Shown: positions 1 through 11,107 of the stretch, piece after piece
Layout: the number at the start of each line of letters is the position of its first letter
Numbering within the stretch: position 1 is the first letter of the stretch
NCBI RefSeq assembly: GCF_019578655.1
Contig: NC_063261.1
Location: forward strand, 29,367,126-29,431,125
Source of the DNA: Ricinus communis
Lineage: Eukaryota > Streptophyta > Magnoliopsida > Malpighiales > Euphorbiaceae
Direction of reading: 5' to 3'
DNA length: 64,000 bases
The notes under the pieces: generated by a model
Told to the model about the DNA's origin: nothing
Seen by the model: the letters and a program-made list of their open reading frames with translations, nothing else
Databases searched by the model: none
Program-made: the position numbers and the translations under genes

Positions 1-870
1 AATTTATTCTATATATTGTGTAAATAAAAAAATTTGGACAAGCTAATTGAGAAAACCACTTAACAAGTTAGTAAGACATTACCAAAAAAATATGATTATA
101 TAAATATAATGATATTTATGTTATTTTTTTATTTATTATCTAATTTATACCATATGGTGTACATAATTACTAACTTTATAAAGTTAAGGAAATAAGTTAT
201 ATAGTTTGGTTAAGAATTTATTAAATCAGTTACATTTTACATAAAAACTATATTTTATGTGATATTTATGTTGATTATATAATTTTATTATATAAAGTAA
301 TTTATTCTATATATTGTGCAAATAGAAATTTTTAACAAGTTAATTAAAAAAATACTTAATTTAATAAGAATTTACACCAGTAAAAATTTAGAAAATAATA
401 TTATTATGTAAGTATTATGCTATTAATATTATTTTTTATTTATTATATAACTTATACCATATGGTGTAGAAAATTACTAACTTTATTAAATTAAGGAAAT
501 GAGTCACATAATTTGGTTAAGAATTTATCAAATTAGTTACATTTTACATAAAAGATATTTTTATATAATATTTATACTGATTATATAATTTTTTTTATTA
601 TATTAAATAATTTATTTTATATATTGTGCAAATAGAAATCCTTAAAAAATTAATTGAAAAAATCACTTAATTTGATAGAAATTTACACAAGTTAGTAAAA
701 ATTTATAAAAAAAATATTATTATGTAAACATAATGCTATTTATATTATTATTTTCATTTATTATATAATATATATACTATATGTTACACAAAATTATTAA
801 TTTTACAAAGTTGAGAAAATAAGTTACATAATTTTGTTAAAAATTTATTAAATCAATTACATTTTACATA
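1..870. repeat. Three ~305 bp AT-rich tandem repeat units
   Basis: A phrase containing tatatattgtgcaaatagaa recurs near positions 10, 309 and 617. A second landmark, ataccatatggtgta, recurs near 148 and 447 and in degraded form near 773, so the unit length is about 300-308 bp. The copies diverge by substitutions and small indels. The array probably continues left of the window. No reading frame of note is present. This may be a satellite-like array or the repeated interior of an AT-rich element; the sequence does not decide. Confidence 0.75.
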
Positions 871-1304
871 AAGAAATAGTAGGTAATGTGTAGTAAATAA
901 TTATTTTTTAGAATAAAACAAACAAAATAAGAACAAACGTCAAAGTTGGCTATAATTTCAACCAATAGTCTAGAGAGCGTAATAGGAGGTGATGTTTAAT
1001 AATCAACTATTCATTGGAACAACTAACACTCTAACAAACTTCAATGCATTGAACTATCTTTATCGCTAAACAAACAGTTGGTTATTGGATTACGATTTTA
1101 AATAAGTAAAAATCTAAATATTTCTAATTCATATTTTATTTACATTACAACAAACAATATTGATCTCAAAAAATTTTAACCTAATACAAAAAGAGAGATA
1201 AGAAAATAATTAATTCAAAAAAATATATAACAAATTATGACAATCTAAAAACTATAAAATTAGCATATATATATATAATCTATTTCTGTTTTTCTCTATC
1301 TTGC
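871..1304. other. AT-rich intergenic stretch
   Basis: No gene is visible. A short alternating tract, atatatatatata, lies at about 1264-1277, shortly before the first viral fragment begins. This is relevant because other viral ends in the window also abut AT dinucleotide runs. Confidence 0.6.
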
Positions 1305-2140
1305 CTTTTAGGAACTAGCTCATAATTGATACAGTTGAGGTCTGCTCTTGTATCAAATAAAGCGATGGTTTCTATTTAGAAAACACTAGAAAAAATGAGT
1401 TTTATTACATAATTTAAACTACCAAGGAATCTTTGTAATTGTATCTTTTCCAAAATTTTGTCTGGAAACTTTGAAGTAAATGCTAGAGACCTTTCAATTG
1501 GGGTGATAGTTCCCCGGGAGATATAGTGTCCAAGAAATCTAATTTTTGTTTGAAATAAAGATATCTTGGTTTTCGAAACCACTAAACCATTTTTCTTAAC
1601 AACATAGAAAAATGTCTCCAAGTGTTTGAAATGTTGCTCTAGAGAATTTGAAAATATCAACACATCATCAATGTAGACAATGCAAAACTTTGAATAAGGA
1701 TTGAAAATGTCATTCATGATTTTTTGAAATTCAGAAGGAGCATTTTTTAATCTAAAGGGCATTACATTCCATTCGTACTGTCCAAATGGAACTGTAAAAG
1801 CAGTTTTGTACCTATCTTTTGGATGAATCTGGATTTGCCAAAATCCTGATTTCATATCAAACTTTGAAAAAATAAAAGCAGAATGGAGCTTTTGAAGAAG
1901 ATCTTTTTTGTTTGGAATTGGGTATCTAATCCATTTTAGGGCTTTATTCAAAGGTTTGTAATTAATCACCAACCTAGGTTTTCCTCTTTCTATCTCATTA
2001 TTCTTGTTGACATAGAAAGCTGCACAAGACCAGGGGGATCTAGATTTGGTAATCAAACCCTTTTGCTCTAAATCTTTTATTTCTATTCTACAATGACTTT
2101 TTAAGGTTTCATTCATTTGGATGGGTCTTGCTTTAGGATT
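1305..2140 (-). pseudogene. Endogenous caulimovirid fragment: reverse transcriptase plus part of the protease
   Basis: On the minus strand 2116-1408 encodes most of a pararetroviral reverse transcriptase. It includes the substrate-positioning blocks PRLVINYKPLN and FDMKSGFWQIQI and the catalytic YIDDVLIF, and it ends at the LNYV region that precedes RNase H. It then runs directly into about 1390-1310, which encodes protease-start sequence (FDTRADLNCIN, compared with FDTGAD in copy 1). In the intact viral order the protease comes before RT, so RT followed by protease implies a rearranged or concatemeric junction with the RNase H, ORF2 and leader segments removed. The protease glycine is replaced by arginine. 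The fragment is non-functional. Assignment to Caulimoviridae is firm; genus-level assignment is inferred from copies 1 and 2. Confidence 0.9.
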
Positions 2141-2149
2141 ACCAACAAG

Positions 2150-2802
2150 CTTGGTTTAATACTTTTCTTCTTCAAAACGAAGGACAAAGCCATTCTTGGC
2201 TTTTCTACTTCGATACAAGCTCAATCCAAACTTCAAAGATCCCCTATTGGTTTAAACAATGGTAGAATTTTTATGGCAATGTTCCTGAGACCATAATTCC
2301 AGAAGTTCTACCTGTGTTTAACCTTTTCAAAGCCCACTACAAACTAAACAAAATAGAAAGACGTTTTCCCCTGTTACTTCTATTTTGTTCAAACTTTTTT
2401 CTCCCCTGGGTATGTGTTTGGTATTTCCATTTCAATTAAGCAGCAGATGGAGAAATCATCCTTACCCGAAGGTTCAAAGTCAAATGGTGGGATAAATTTA
2501 ACCACCAAGAAAAATTATCACTAAAGTTGTTACAAAATTTCCTTTCAAATAATAGCTTATTGCCACCTCCGAAAGAACAAACTACTTTCTTGGCACAGAA
2601 GTCCTTCATAATTCCAAAGCTAGCGGCGGCTCAGACAAAAGAGGATTTGTTACAGTTGATCAAACAATTGTCAGAAACCGCCTCTTCCAAAGGAAAATCA
2701 AAAGCTTCATCTTCCTCTTCCAGCACCAGCTCGACAACAATAGACCTAGATGGTGACTCAAACGAAGATGACTGTTTTGGGATTTTCAAGCCTATTAAAT
2801 GA
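2150..2802 (+). pseudogene. Endogenous caulimovirid ORF2, C-terminal part (plus-strand piece)
   Basis: This stretch is homologous to the C-terminal half of the viral ORF2 found on the minus strand at 5642-6240 and 45952-46400. Shared landmarks are the tryptophan-rich PYWFKQWW-like stretch, VKWWDKFNHQ, and LPPPKEQTTFLAQ. The last 91 codons (2527-2802) are open and end in a serine-rich tail followed by an acidic DLDGDSNEDD stretch. Upstream the frame is interrupted. ORF2 has no function I can name. Together with the promoter and ORF1 start that follow, this forms one continuous viral segment in genome order, opposite in orientation to most viral sequence in this block. Confidence 0.8.
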
Positions 2803-3110
2803 CACCTCTGTAAAGCCCTTAGGTTGAAAACCAGAAATGGCAGCCCAAAATATTTATGTAATGGGCCAAAAGCCCAAAGAGAAAAAAAGAAAATATAAGA
2901 AAAGAATTATTTAAAAAGAAAAAAGAAAGAAGACAAAAGACTCTTTAAAAAAGCAAAAGATTCTTTTTCAAAGCATGGCTGACAACTTTCACAAAAAGTG
3001 TGAAGCATCTTACTCCATTATCACAAGACTACAAGAAGGAGTGGAGCCCCTTATTCCACTAGGAGGAGCATCCAAAACTTCAAGAAGAGCATCCAAAGCT
3101 ACAAGACCTC
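2803..3110 (+). promoter_or_regulatory. Viral post-ORF2 region with purine tract upstream of promoter
   Basis: Non-coding viral DNA links ORF2 to the pregenomic promoter. It begins with the segment also seen at 5400-5500 and 45720-45840. It contains a purine-rich run of A/G at about 2879-2940, the counterpart of the long purine tract at 45655-45720 (minus strand) in copy 2. In pararetroviruses a purine tract can prime plus-strand DNA or act as an upstream promoter element; which applies here is inference. Confidence 0.55.
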
Positions 3111-3118
3111 TATAAATA
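3111..3118 (+). promoter_or_regulatory. TATA box of caulimovirid pregenomic RNA promoter
   Basis: TATAAATA sits in the context cctctataaatagagg. It lies 180 bases upstream of the ORF1 start codon at 3294 and downstream of ORF2, as expected for the pararetrovirus pregenomic promoter. The same context (CCTCTATATATATAGA, minus strand) occurs at 45423-45437 in copy 2. Whether it is active today cannot be seen. Confidence 0.7.
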
Positions 3119-3293
3119 GAGGAATTTCCCAAAGAAGAGAACAAACTGAAAAATACGAAGAACCTCTTGTATTCTTCAAGTCACACAAAGAAGAAATATA
3201 GTGAGAAAAGAGAGAGTATAGTGTGAGAGTGATAGTGAGAAGAAACACCTTCCTCTTATATTCTTATCCTCCTTTTGAAAGTTTTGCTTTTCT

Positions 3294-3806
3294 ATGATTT
3301 CTGCTTTTGGTTCAAAACACAAGCTCCATTCACCAAAAGGAGAAACCTTATTCCTACAAACAGATCTCTCCAAATCCAACGCAACAATTCCAAAAATCAT
3401 TCAATGGAAAGACATCACTCTTCCAGAAGAATGGATCCTTGAAGGTGCAACCCAACCTGAATCACCAAAGCAAACAGAACCAAATACAAATCTAAAAAAT
3501 ATAACCCAGTTTCCAGATGGAAAAGTAAAGCTCACATTCAACAGGAAATCAACCTCTTCTAGATTTTCTGATGATGATTCTTCAAAATCGACCATAGATA
3601 TTGGAAGGGTATCAAAAATTCCTTCTATTATTTATGCTCCTTACAAAGAACCAACTCCATCTCAAACACAACCCAGATTTTCAACATCTGATATACCAAG
3701 CTCAAACAATATACTACAGAATGTTGATTACCAAAGCAATATCCCCATATCAGTTTACAATGAACCAAAGAAAGAAGATGAGGATATATATATATATATA
3801 ACCTAA
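3294..3806 (+). pseudogene. Endogenous caulimovirid ORF1 N-terminal fragment (movement-protein region)
   Basis: A 170-codon open frame starts at an ATG downstream of the viral promoter. Residues about 38-54 contain IQWKDITLPEEWILEGA, which resembles the W-x-x-I-x-LP-x-x-W stretch near the front of caulimovirid movement-protein regions. Residues 60-105 are Ser/Thr-rich and polar. The viral sequence stops at about 3783 and the frame runs into an alternating AT tract that encodes only IYIYIT before the stop, so the 3' side is a junction with non-viral or rearranged DNA. This is the only piece in the window carrying the ORF1 start; both long copies lack it. The core movement-protein domain is absent, so it is a fragment. 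Confidence 0.75.
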
Positions 3807-3809
3807 ATC

Positions 3810-4415
3810 TAGGTTTTAAACAAGACATGCATATTTCTTAACAATCTCAATTATTATTCTAAAACAGAAAAATATTGCTTTAAATCAGCAAAAGAAAAGA
3901 AAATTAATAGGATACTTAAATATAAAATAAATTCTTGTTAAATGACTGAACAAGCTAAAACCTTCAATTTAACTACTATTGATGAAATATATGATTGCTT
4001 ATTTCATAAAAGAAAAGAGAGATATAACAAAATAAAAAAAGACCTAATATCTATTTTAATTTTTAGGATATTATATAAAAAAACTTATTGTACTAGTTAC
4101 ATGTTAATAAATAAGAATAGAAAAATAAAAAATTTTAGAATAATATTAATATTTAAGATTAGTTTTATATAATCTAATGATAAATAGCTCATTACAGTAT
4201 TTTCACTGTAATACTTTGAAGGCATCCTAGAATTCTCTAGAATTTTGATAATATTTTAGTAAACTTCTTTTGTTTATTGGATTTTCTACTTTGAATGGAT
4301 TTTCTAATTATTTATAAATAACTAGTTTCATAATCTGTTTAAACTAATTAGTTTCCTATTTAGAGAGGATTATCAACTCTAAATTTTATTATATTAGTAC
4401 TTCTACTTTTCTTAA
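3810..4415. other. AT-rich spacer between viral pieces
   Basis: No homology to the viral copies is visible. It holds an AT-rich 76-codon plus-strand ORF at 3942-4172 (MTEQAKTFNLTTIDEIYDCL...), whose first ~20 residues could be viral or host but are not recognised. It could be a trapped host segment or filler DNA between two viral fragments. Confidence 0.45.
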
Positions 4416-4735
4416 TCCTCACTATTTCCCTTCATTTCATAGGAGACCCTTCTCTGCTCAAAGACAAAAATGCCGAGCTCCTTAGCAACCTTACCTGTAA
4501 GAAGCTTAGCAACTTCCAAAGTTACAAAGACACTTTCCTAACCAGAGTCATGCTTAGGGAAGATTCTAGCCAACCTTTCTGGAAAGAAAAGTTCTTAGCC
4601 GGTTTACCTAAGATTTTAGGTGAAAGAGTTAGGAATACCATAAGAGAAGCCCATAACGGTCAAATCCCTTATGATTTCTACACTTATGGTGAGTTAGTTA
4701 GTCTAACCCAGAAAGAAGGTTTAAAGATTTGTCAT
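4416..4735 (+). pseudogene. Endogenous caulimovirid coat-protein fragment (plus strand)
   Basis: The translation matches the coat-protein interior of copies 1 and 2: SSQPFWKEKFLAGLPKILGE, then YDFYTYGELVSLTQKEGLKI. In copy 2 the same sequence is encoded on the minus strand at about 50180-50500. The piece ends abruptly at the fold-back junction at 4735/4736. Confidence 0.85.
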
Positions 4736-4787
4736 CTTTGAAGCTTAAGGTCATGACAAATCTTTAAACCTTCTTTCTGGGTTAGAC
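4701..4787. repeat. 35 bp perfect inverted repeat at a fold-back junction
   Basis: Bases 4701-4735 and 4753-4787 are exact reverse complements, separated by a 17-base loop (4736-4752). The right side, 4736-4787, is the reverse complement of the continuous coat-protein sequence that should have followed on the left. The palindrome therefore results from the viral DNA switching strands and reading back over itself. Confidence 0.9.
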
Positions 4788-4905
4788 ATTCCTTCTGTTA
4801 TCTATGCCCCTTACAAAGAACCAATTCCATCTCAAACACAACCTAGATTTTCAACATCTGATATTCCAAAAACACTCCAGAATATTGATTACCAAAGCAA
4901 CAAAC
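4788..4905 (+). pseudogene. Short endogenous caulimovirid ORF1 fragment (plus strand)
   Basis: This stretch repeats, with small changes, the 3' part of the 3294-3806 fragment (compare 3620-3745, phrase ccttacaaagaacca). It is sandwiched between the inverted coat-protein scrap and a minus-strand linker fragment, so it has an inversion junction on each side. Confidence 0.75.
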
Positions 4906-5375
4906 ATACTTTTCAAGGTCTTCGCCTACCAGTTTGTAAGGTGTAGCCTCTATCTCACTCTCTCCATAAGGAATGGTTATCTTCCTAAGGGGAGGATGCT
5001 CAGACTGGACAGTTAGGTTTTCTCCTACCTTCCACTCAGGGGCTTTGTTCCTTACTGTGACAGGACTAATGGTCTTAACCTTAAAGGGATAAAGGATACC
5101 ATTTTCTTTGCAGTAAATTTGAAACCAATCAAAAAATTTGATTTGGGCTTTGTTTTGAATGCAAAATTGATAGTATTTTTTCTGAATACTATCTTTTTCT
5201 TTTAAAAAATTCTTAAAAAACCAAAGTTTCTTAAGATGGTTTTTCTTTGAATAGAAATCTTCATGCAAGAGTTTTTTATCAATTTCGAACTCTTTTGAAA
5301 TCATGTTGATCTCTGCTTCAAGGTTTTGGGTAATGGCTGATGGTGATGGTGAAGATGGGGTAGAGGCTTCTCTCT
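4906..5375 (-). pseudogene. Endogenous caulimovirid ORF1 linker region between movement and coat proteins
   Basis: A minus-strand open frame holds the stretch ending at the motif ATPYKLVGEDLEK. It includes IQNKAQIKFFDWFQIYCKE and the KITIPYGESEIEATPYK block shared with 10829-11086 and 51300-51590. It extends further toward the movement protein than copy 2 does (residues KEFEIDKKLLHEDFYSKK...), which shows that both long copies are truncated here. The leftward end inverts into a plus-strand ORF1 scrap. At about 5375 it abuts the post-ORF2 non-coding region of copy 1, another non-collinear junction. Confidence 0.8.
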
Positions 5376-6989
5376 TCTAAGTTCTTTTTCTTTTCTTTTT
5401 TTTCTTTTTCTGGGCTCTAGTGTGGGCTTTTTGGCCCAACACAAATAACCTTGGGTTACCATTTCTGGTTTTCAACCCATGGGCTTTTAAATAAGGAGAT
5501 AATATTTATGAGACTTTGAGTATCCCATAACAATCGTCTCCCGCTGGATCATCCAAATCGAATGCAGCAGTACTAGCACTGGAAGAGGATGATGATGAGG
5601 CTTTGGATTTGCCTTTAGAAGAAGCTCGGACAAATCGCTTTTTATGAGTTGTAGGAAATCTTCTTCATTTGACAATGTTTGGAAGGAGAAAAGACTTGTG
5701 CCAAGAACGTTGTTTGTTCTTTAGGAGGAGGCAAGAAGCTATGTTTGGTCAAGAAGTTTTGAATGGCTTTTAGGGACAGTTTGTCTTGGTGGTTGAATTT
5801 ATCCCACCATTTTACTTTGAATCGACGGATAAGTGTAATCTCACCATCCCGGAAGGGATTGAGTGAAAGTACCATACACATACCTGTGGTAAAAGAAATT
5901 TGAACAGAAAAGGAGAAGCGGGGAAAAACGCTTTTCCATGGAATTTGGTTTGTAATTTGCTTTGAAGAGGTTGAACAGGGGTAAGACTTCGGGAATAAGA
6001 GTCTCAGGGGCATTACCGTAGTAATTCCACCACTGTTTAAACCAATAAGGGATTTTGGAGGTTTGGATATTGGTGTCGAAGTAGAATAGCCAGGAGTGGC
6101 TTCTTCCTTCGTTTTGGATAAGAAAGGTATTGAACCAGGCTTGCTGGTAATCCCAATAGGAGAAAGAGGTGTTTAGATTTGAAGGGTAGGTTCTTTTTAG
6201 AGAAGTAGGGAAGGAACGAGGAGAGTGTAAATCCATACCCCAATCAGACGGGTGAAGGATTCTTTGGATTGTGCATGTTGAATATGCAGGGTCTTTATGG
6301 GCTTTGTCTTTTTTGAAATGCTTGAATTTGACTGAACCGGTAACCTCGAGGATTGACTGTAATAAGCCCGAGGCTTTGAAATATTCCAGGGTTTAAAAAC
6401 AAACTGGAGGGAAAATCTTTGAAACCAATTTTAAGGGGCTTTCATGCGAATCCTTCCTCAATGGTTAAAACATTTTGAAAAATAGGTTTTTCCAAATACT
6501 CATTTGATTTAAAACGTTTTGATTGCGTCAAAACAATCTCCTGAGAGTTTGGCTTTGAAAAACTATTTGAGTTTTGAGATAGATTTGGAGGGAAAATCTC
6601 TATCTCGGTATTTTGAAAAGGGATAGATAATATACCTTTACCCTTTGTAGAGGAAGAGGACGACTTTGGAGTCGCTCGCTTTGGAATAATTTGCTTTGTA
6701 GATGGTTGAGGGATTGAACCATTTGTCTTTTGTATTCTTCCACCCTTTGAATGAATTCAGGGTCTTGCTGAGCAAGCCATTCCTGAATTTGTTTGGCTTG
6801 ATCGGCTTTGAAAGGATCCATTTGTTGTTGAACTGGATCCGGTTGATCAATTTCTTCTTGGATTATCTCAGTCCAAGTCCTGATGGGCTTTGAAGTTGAA
6901 GGGAGAACTTCCTTCACTGGGCTTTGAATTTGGGCCGGTTTTGAACTAGCCGTGGACTTTTCATCTTTGGATTTTGATTTTCTTGGCAT
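5376..6989 (-). pseudogene. Caulimovirid copy 1: ORF2 and its 3' flank, frameshifted
   Basis: ORF2 starts at an ATG at 6987-6989, only three bases after the RNase H stop. The N-terminal 70 residues are Lys/Ser/Pro-rich and highly polar (MPRKSKSKDEKS..., PIRTWTEIIQEEIDQPDP). A glutamine-rich helix follows, then the tryptophan-rich C-terminal half (about 6240-5642: YPSNLNTSFSYWDYQQAW, QWWNYYGNAPET, KVKWWDKFNHQDKL). The frame is broken several times between 6600 and 5642. Beyond the coding part, 5640-5376 is the post-ORF2 non-coding segment with the purine tract. An ORF directly downstream of the ORF1 polyprotein is a florendovirus-like arrangement, from general knowledge of that genus; the function of ORF2 is unknown. 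Confidence 0.8.
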
Positions 6990-6992
6990 TTT

Positions 6993-7427
6993 TCACTCCT
7001 GTTTTTGCAAGAACTCTCTAGTCAGAAAGTCAGGAATAGAATTTGATTCTCCTTGAATAAATTCAATTTCAAAATCAAAAACAGACAGAATTGCTTGCCA
7101 TCGGGCGAAAATCTGCTTTGAAGCTATATTTTGGACATCTTTTTGTAAAACTTCTTTTGCAGACTTGCAATCAATCCTTAAAAGAAATTTTTGATTTAAA
7201 AGATCGCTTTGAAATTTAGAAATACATAGAACTATCGAAAGGATTTCCTTTTTGATAGTAGAATAATTCTTTTGAGTATCATTCCAGTGAGCAGAAGTAA
7301 ACTGGACAATACACTCTTTGGAATTTTGAATTTGCTTTAGAATCCCACCATATCCTATTTCTAATGCATCAGTTTCTACAATCTTAAATGCAGAAGGATC
7401 AGCTAGATGCAGGATAGGAATTTCCAA
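6993..7427 (-). pseudogene. Caulimovirid copy 1: RNase H domain of ORF1
   Basis: This is the RNase H domain that degrades RNA in RNA:DNA hybrids during pararetroviral replication. The start of the domain reads ETDALEIGYGGIL, where copy 2 has ETDASEIGYGG, so the catalytic Asp is kept and the following serine is leucine. The Glu helix region (NYSTIKKEILSIV) and the second Asp region (RIDCKSAKEV) follow. It is separated from RT by a single nonsense codon: copy 2 reads through IKKQVLEIP where copy 1 has a stop after IKK (CAA to TAA). It ends a few bases before ORF2. Confidence 0.88.
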
Positions 7428-7430
7428 AAC

Positions 7431-8876
7431 TTATTTTTTGATGCTTTGAATTATCTTTGTATGCTGGTCGGACCAAGGAGGGGGGTTTTTCCTTAGCCTA
7501 TCATGCAGGGGCTTTGCAAGACAGTTTAAATTAGGATAAAAATCCATGACATAATTTAAACTACCAAGAAATCTTTGAAGCTGGGTTTTTTCCAAGATTT
7601 TATCTGGAAACTTTGATGTGAATGCAAGGGATCTCTCAATTGGAGTAATTGTACCCCGAGAGATGTAATGACCAAGAAATCTAATTTTCATTTGAAAAAG
7701 AGATATCTTAGACTTTGAAACCACTAAACCATTTTTCTTAACAACATAGAAAAACGTTTCTAGGTGTTTAAAATGCTGTTCAATGGAATTTAAAAAGATT
7801 AAAACATCGTCTATGTAGACAATGCAGAACTTTGAAAATGGATTAAAAATGTCATTCATGATTTTTTGAAATTCAGAAGGGGCATTCTTTAATCCAAAAG
7901 GCATCACATTCCACTCATATTGACCGAATGGGACTGTAAATGTCGTTTTGTAACGATCTTTTGGATCAATCTGGATTTGCCAAAATCCTGATTTCATGTC
8001 AAACTTTGAAAAGATGAATGCAGAATGCAGTTTTTGTAAAAGATCTTTCTTATTTGGAATAGGATATCTAATCCATTTAAGAGCTTTGTTCAAGGGTTTG
8101 TAGTTGATCACTAGCCTAGGAGTTCCTCTTTCTATCTCGCTATTCTTATTGACATAGAAAGCTGCACAAGACCAAGGTGATCTAGACTTTGAAATTAAAC
8201 CTTTAGACTCAAGATCTTTAATCTCTAATCTGCAATGGCTTTCTAAAGACTCATTCATCTGAATGGGTCTGGCTTTAGTAGGGATTTGCTTATCTGAAAA
8301 ATCGTTTTCATATGGCAAATCTACCATATATTGCTTTCGATTCCAAAAAGTATTTGGAAGATCAGAACAGAGTTCATTCTCAATCTTCATTTGAAAATCA
8401 GAAATTTTCCTTTGGATAAAATCATTTTGCAGTTGATCTAGGATTCTCTTCAAACCCACATCTTGTTGAAGATGAGAAAGATGGGTTTGTTTACCTTTGA
8501 TCAAAGCATTGATTTCAAAATTGTAAATGGAATGTGCTTTGATAAGATTCAAATTTCTCTTTTTTGGTTTTTCTAGAAAAGGAAAAATAATCTTTGAATC
8601 TTTAGCTTTGAAAATGATTCCAGCAGTTGTCACTTTAAAGGGAGTTATCAAATTGATAAACGGAGTCCCTAAGATAACAGTTTGCTGAAGATCCTTTGTA
8701 AGAATAAAAACATTCTTTAAAGCAATGTTATTATTAAGAATTGCGGCTTCAGTTTTACCAGCAATCTTAATCTTTAAAGAATTGGCTGAAGTCAGCCTTT
8801 CTTTGGTTTCTTGATGAAACCTTCTAGGAACCGATTCGCGATTGATACAATTGAGGTCTGCTCCTGTATCAAACAA
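7431..8876 (-). pseudogene. Caulimovirid copy 1: aspartic protease and reverse transcriptase of ORF1
   Basis: A 481-codon open frame. The first residues hold the retropepsin active site (FDTGADLNCIN), and a flap/ILGTPF-like segment lies near residue 70. RT follows from about residue 200: a WSCAAFYV and PRLVINYKPLN block, FDMKSGFWQIQI, GQYEWNVMPFGLKNAPS, and the catalytic YIDDVLIF. The thumb/connection region continues to a nonsense codon at 7431-7433 that cuts off RNase H. Just upstream, a stop codon separates the protease from the coat-protein side. It is almost entire but cannot make the full polyprotein. Closely similar to 47911-48997 in copy 2. Confidence 0.92.
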
Positions 8877-8887
8877 CGCGATGGTTT

Positions 8888-10430
8888 CTATCTAGAAATC
8901 ACCAGGAAAACAAGCTTTATTTGAATCAAATATTTTCTTGAAGTAATTTCCTTTAAAACATTGATAAAGTTTTCAGAACATTTCGAAACTTCAAGGTTTT
9001 GAAAATCATTTTCATCGTGAATCGAATCACTATTACATGAGGATCGAGCTTTGGAGCAAAATGAATCATTTTGTTGTTTTTCTTTCAACTCTTTCGAGTT
9101 CGCTTTGATGGTTCTAATCTCCTTTTGGAGTTTCACCGAGCGGTGGGAAGAGGGTTTTTTAACTTCTTCCCTTTGTCCAAAATCATAGTAAGATCATAAG
9201 TATTCTTACTAGAAGAAGGAACTGAGATTCAGTTTTTAAAATCTCTTTTAAAACTACCTTTTGAATAAGAGGATCACTAATATGCTTTACGGCCTCAAGA
9301 AGAGCTTCTTATTGCCTAGTGAGCATATTAATGTTCTTTGAAGAGCTCTCCGAATCATCTTAGAACAATCGGGTTGAGGTTTTGATTTCATCAATTTGAA
9401 ATTCTTCCTCACCGTTTGAGAACTCGATTCGGATGAATCAACTAGAAGAGCGTAAATCTTTGCAAAACTTCCTCTTCTATCTGAAGCTCAAGAAGTCTTT
9501 TGGAAAACTTACAATACTTCGAAGTATGGCCTTTCTTACCACATTTAAAGCATGTAATTTTTGAAAAATCTTTTTTGGAATCTTTCTTTGGAAATTTAGA
9601 ATGAAATTTGGAAGAAGATGGTTTTTTATAGAAATTCTCCTTGCTTTTAGAAGGCTTTCTATATTTTGAAAATCGTTTCTTTTTGAAAGATTTTGAATAA
9701 GAATCAACTTTGCATTTCCCTTTGCAACTAGACACGGGCTCTATTGGGTTGTACTCAAACTGATTACAGAAACTACCTAGTTCCTGCCTAGTCTTTTTCA
9801 TCTCCCATTTGAGCTGTCTTTGAAGCTTAAGGTCATGACAAATCTTTAAACCTTCTTTCTGGGTTAGACTAACTAACTCACCATAAGTGTAGAAATCATA
9901 AGGGATTTGACCGTTATGGGCTTCTCTTATGGTATTCCTAACTCTTTCACCTAAAATCTTAGGTAAACCATTAAGAACTTTTCTTTCCAGAAAGGTTGGC
10001 TAGAATCTTCCCTAAGCATGACTCTGGTTAGGAAAGTGTCTTTGTAACTTTGGAAGTTGCTAAGCTTCTTGCAGGTAAGGTTGCTAAGGAGCTCGACATT
10101 TTTGTCTTTGAGCAGAGAAGGGTCTCCTATGAAATGAAGGGAAATAGTGAGGATTAGAGTTGACACTGCATCCTCAATCGGATTTCCTATTTCATCTAGA
10201 ATGGGAGTTCCTCGGGTTTGGATAAACCCTTGGTTTGAGTTCTTGTTCTTGCTGGCGGAGATGAATGTCTTCGCCTAGCGGCCGGATCCATCCGGGTAGC
10301 TCTATCCGAGTACCACTTTGGGTTTCTAGGGGTACATTTGTACCATGGTCATCCTGTTGTAAGAGACCAAGGATGTTGTATTCGGACATTCCATCTATTT
10401 CCATTCAAGAGCGGAGGCGGAGGAGGCATT
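8888..10430 (-). pseudogene. Caulimovirid copy 1: coat-protein region, multiply frameshifted
   Basis: Homologous to the long open coat-protein frame 49433-51019 of copy 2 but broken into pieces (8888-9136, 9442-9801, 9951-10166, 10192-10404). The zinc knuckle at about 9527-9568 is complete as C-x2-C-x4-H-x4-C (CFKCGKKGHTSKYC), preceded by a Lys/Ser/Phe-rich basic region typical of nucleic-acid-binding capsid tails. An acidic, serine-rich segment follows it in both copies. About 100 bp covering the tryptophan-rich GWWDYHLTQAQQL stretch of copy 2 is garbled or missing near 10200-10280. Confidence 0.85.
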
Positions 10431-11107
10431 GAATCTAGACCGGTTAGGATGTGTATTATTTTCAATTCCTAGATGCTGGAGGCGGTACTCTGTCAGGGTA
10501 TTCCGAGGACAATCAGGCTTGGATTCTAATCATTTATGTTGAAGGGTTTTGGAATGGGGCTTTCAAGCTCAATCATCCGATTCATCGCTTTGGGCTTGTC
10601 TGTATGTCGATATTCTGTTGTTGCTTTGGCAAACTCAGTTTGCTTTTGGAAATGGTCTTGGCTTGGCTTTGTAGTGATGAGTCGAATGGCTTAAAAACCG
10701 GCTTAAGCTTCTCATTGAAATCGGGTTCGACTCTTTTGGTTGACCCGATCTTGGGGATTGGAGATGTCACCACTATGAGGGCTTTTGAATCCGGTTTTCT
10801 ATTCTAACCAGTTGCTTTCCTATAGTGTTTAGACGGTGTTCGAATAATTGTTCCGTTGAACAATATTCTTAACATTCTTTTCAAGGTCTTCGCCTACCGG
10901 TTTGTAAGGTGTAGCCTCTATCTCACTCTCTCCATAAGGAATGGTTATCTTCTGCTCGAGGATACTTGTGCTAGGGTTTTCTCCTACCTTCCACTCGGGG
11001 CTTTGTTCCTTACTGTGTGGACTAATGGTCTTAACCTTAAAGGGATAAAGGATACCATTTTTCTTTGCGAGTAAATTTGAAACCAATCAAAAAATTTGAT
11101 TTGGGCT
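10431..11107 (-). pseudogene. Caulimovirid copy 1: ORF1 linker region, degraded
   Basis: Matches 51059-51590 of copy 2 in several frames: the VVTSPIPKIGS-like stretch at 10720-10773 and the KENGILYPFKVKTIS...ITIPYGESEIEATPYKPVGEDLEK stretch at 10870-11060. Indels break the frame repeatedly. At about 11096-11108 coding sequence (AAAGCCCAAATC, minus strand) fuses directly to the primer-binding site of the leader, so the whole front of ORF1 has been deleted. Confidence 0.8.
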
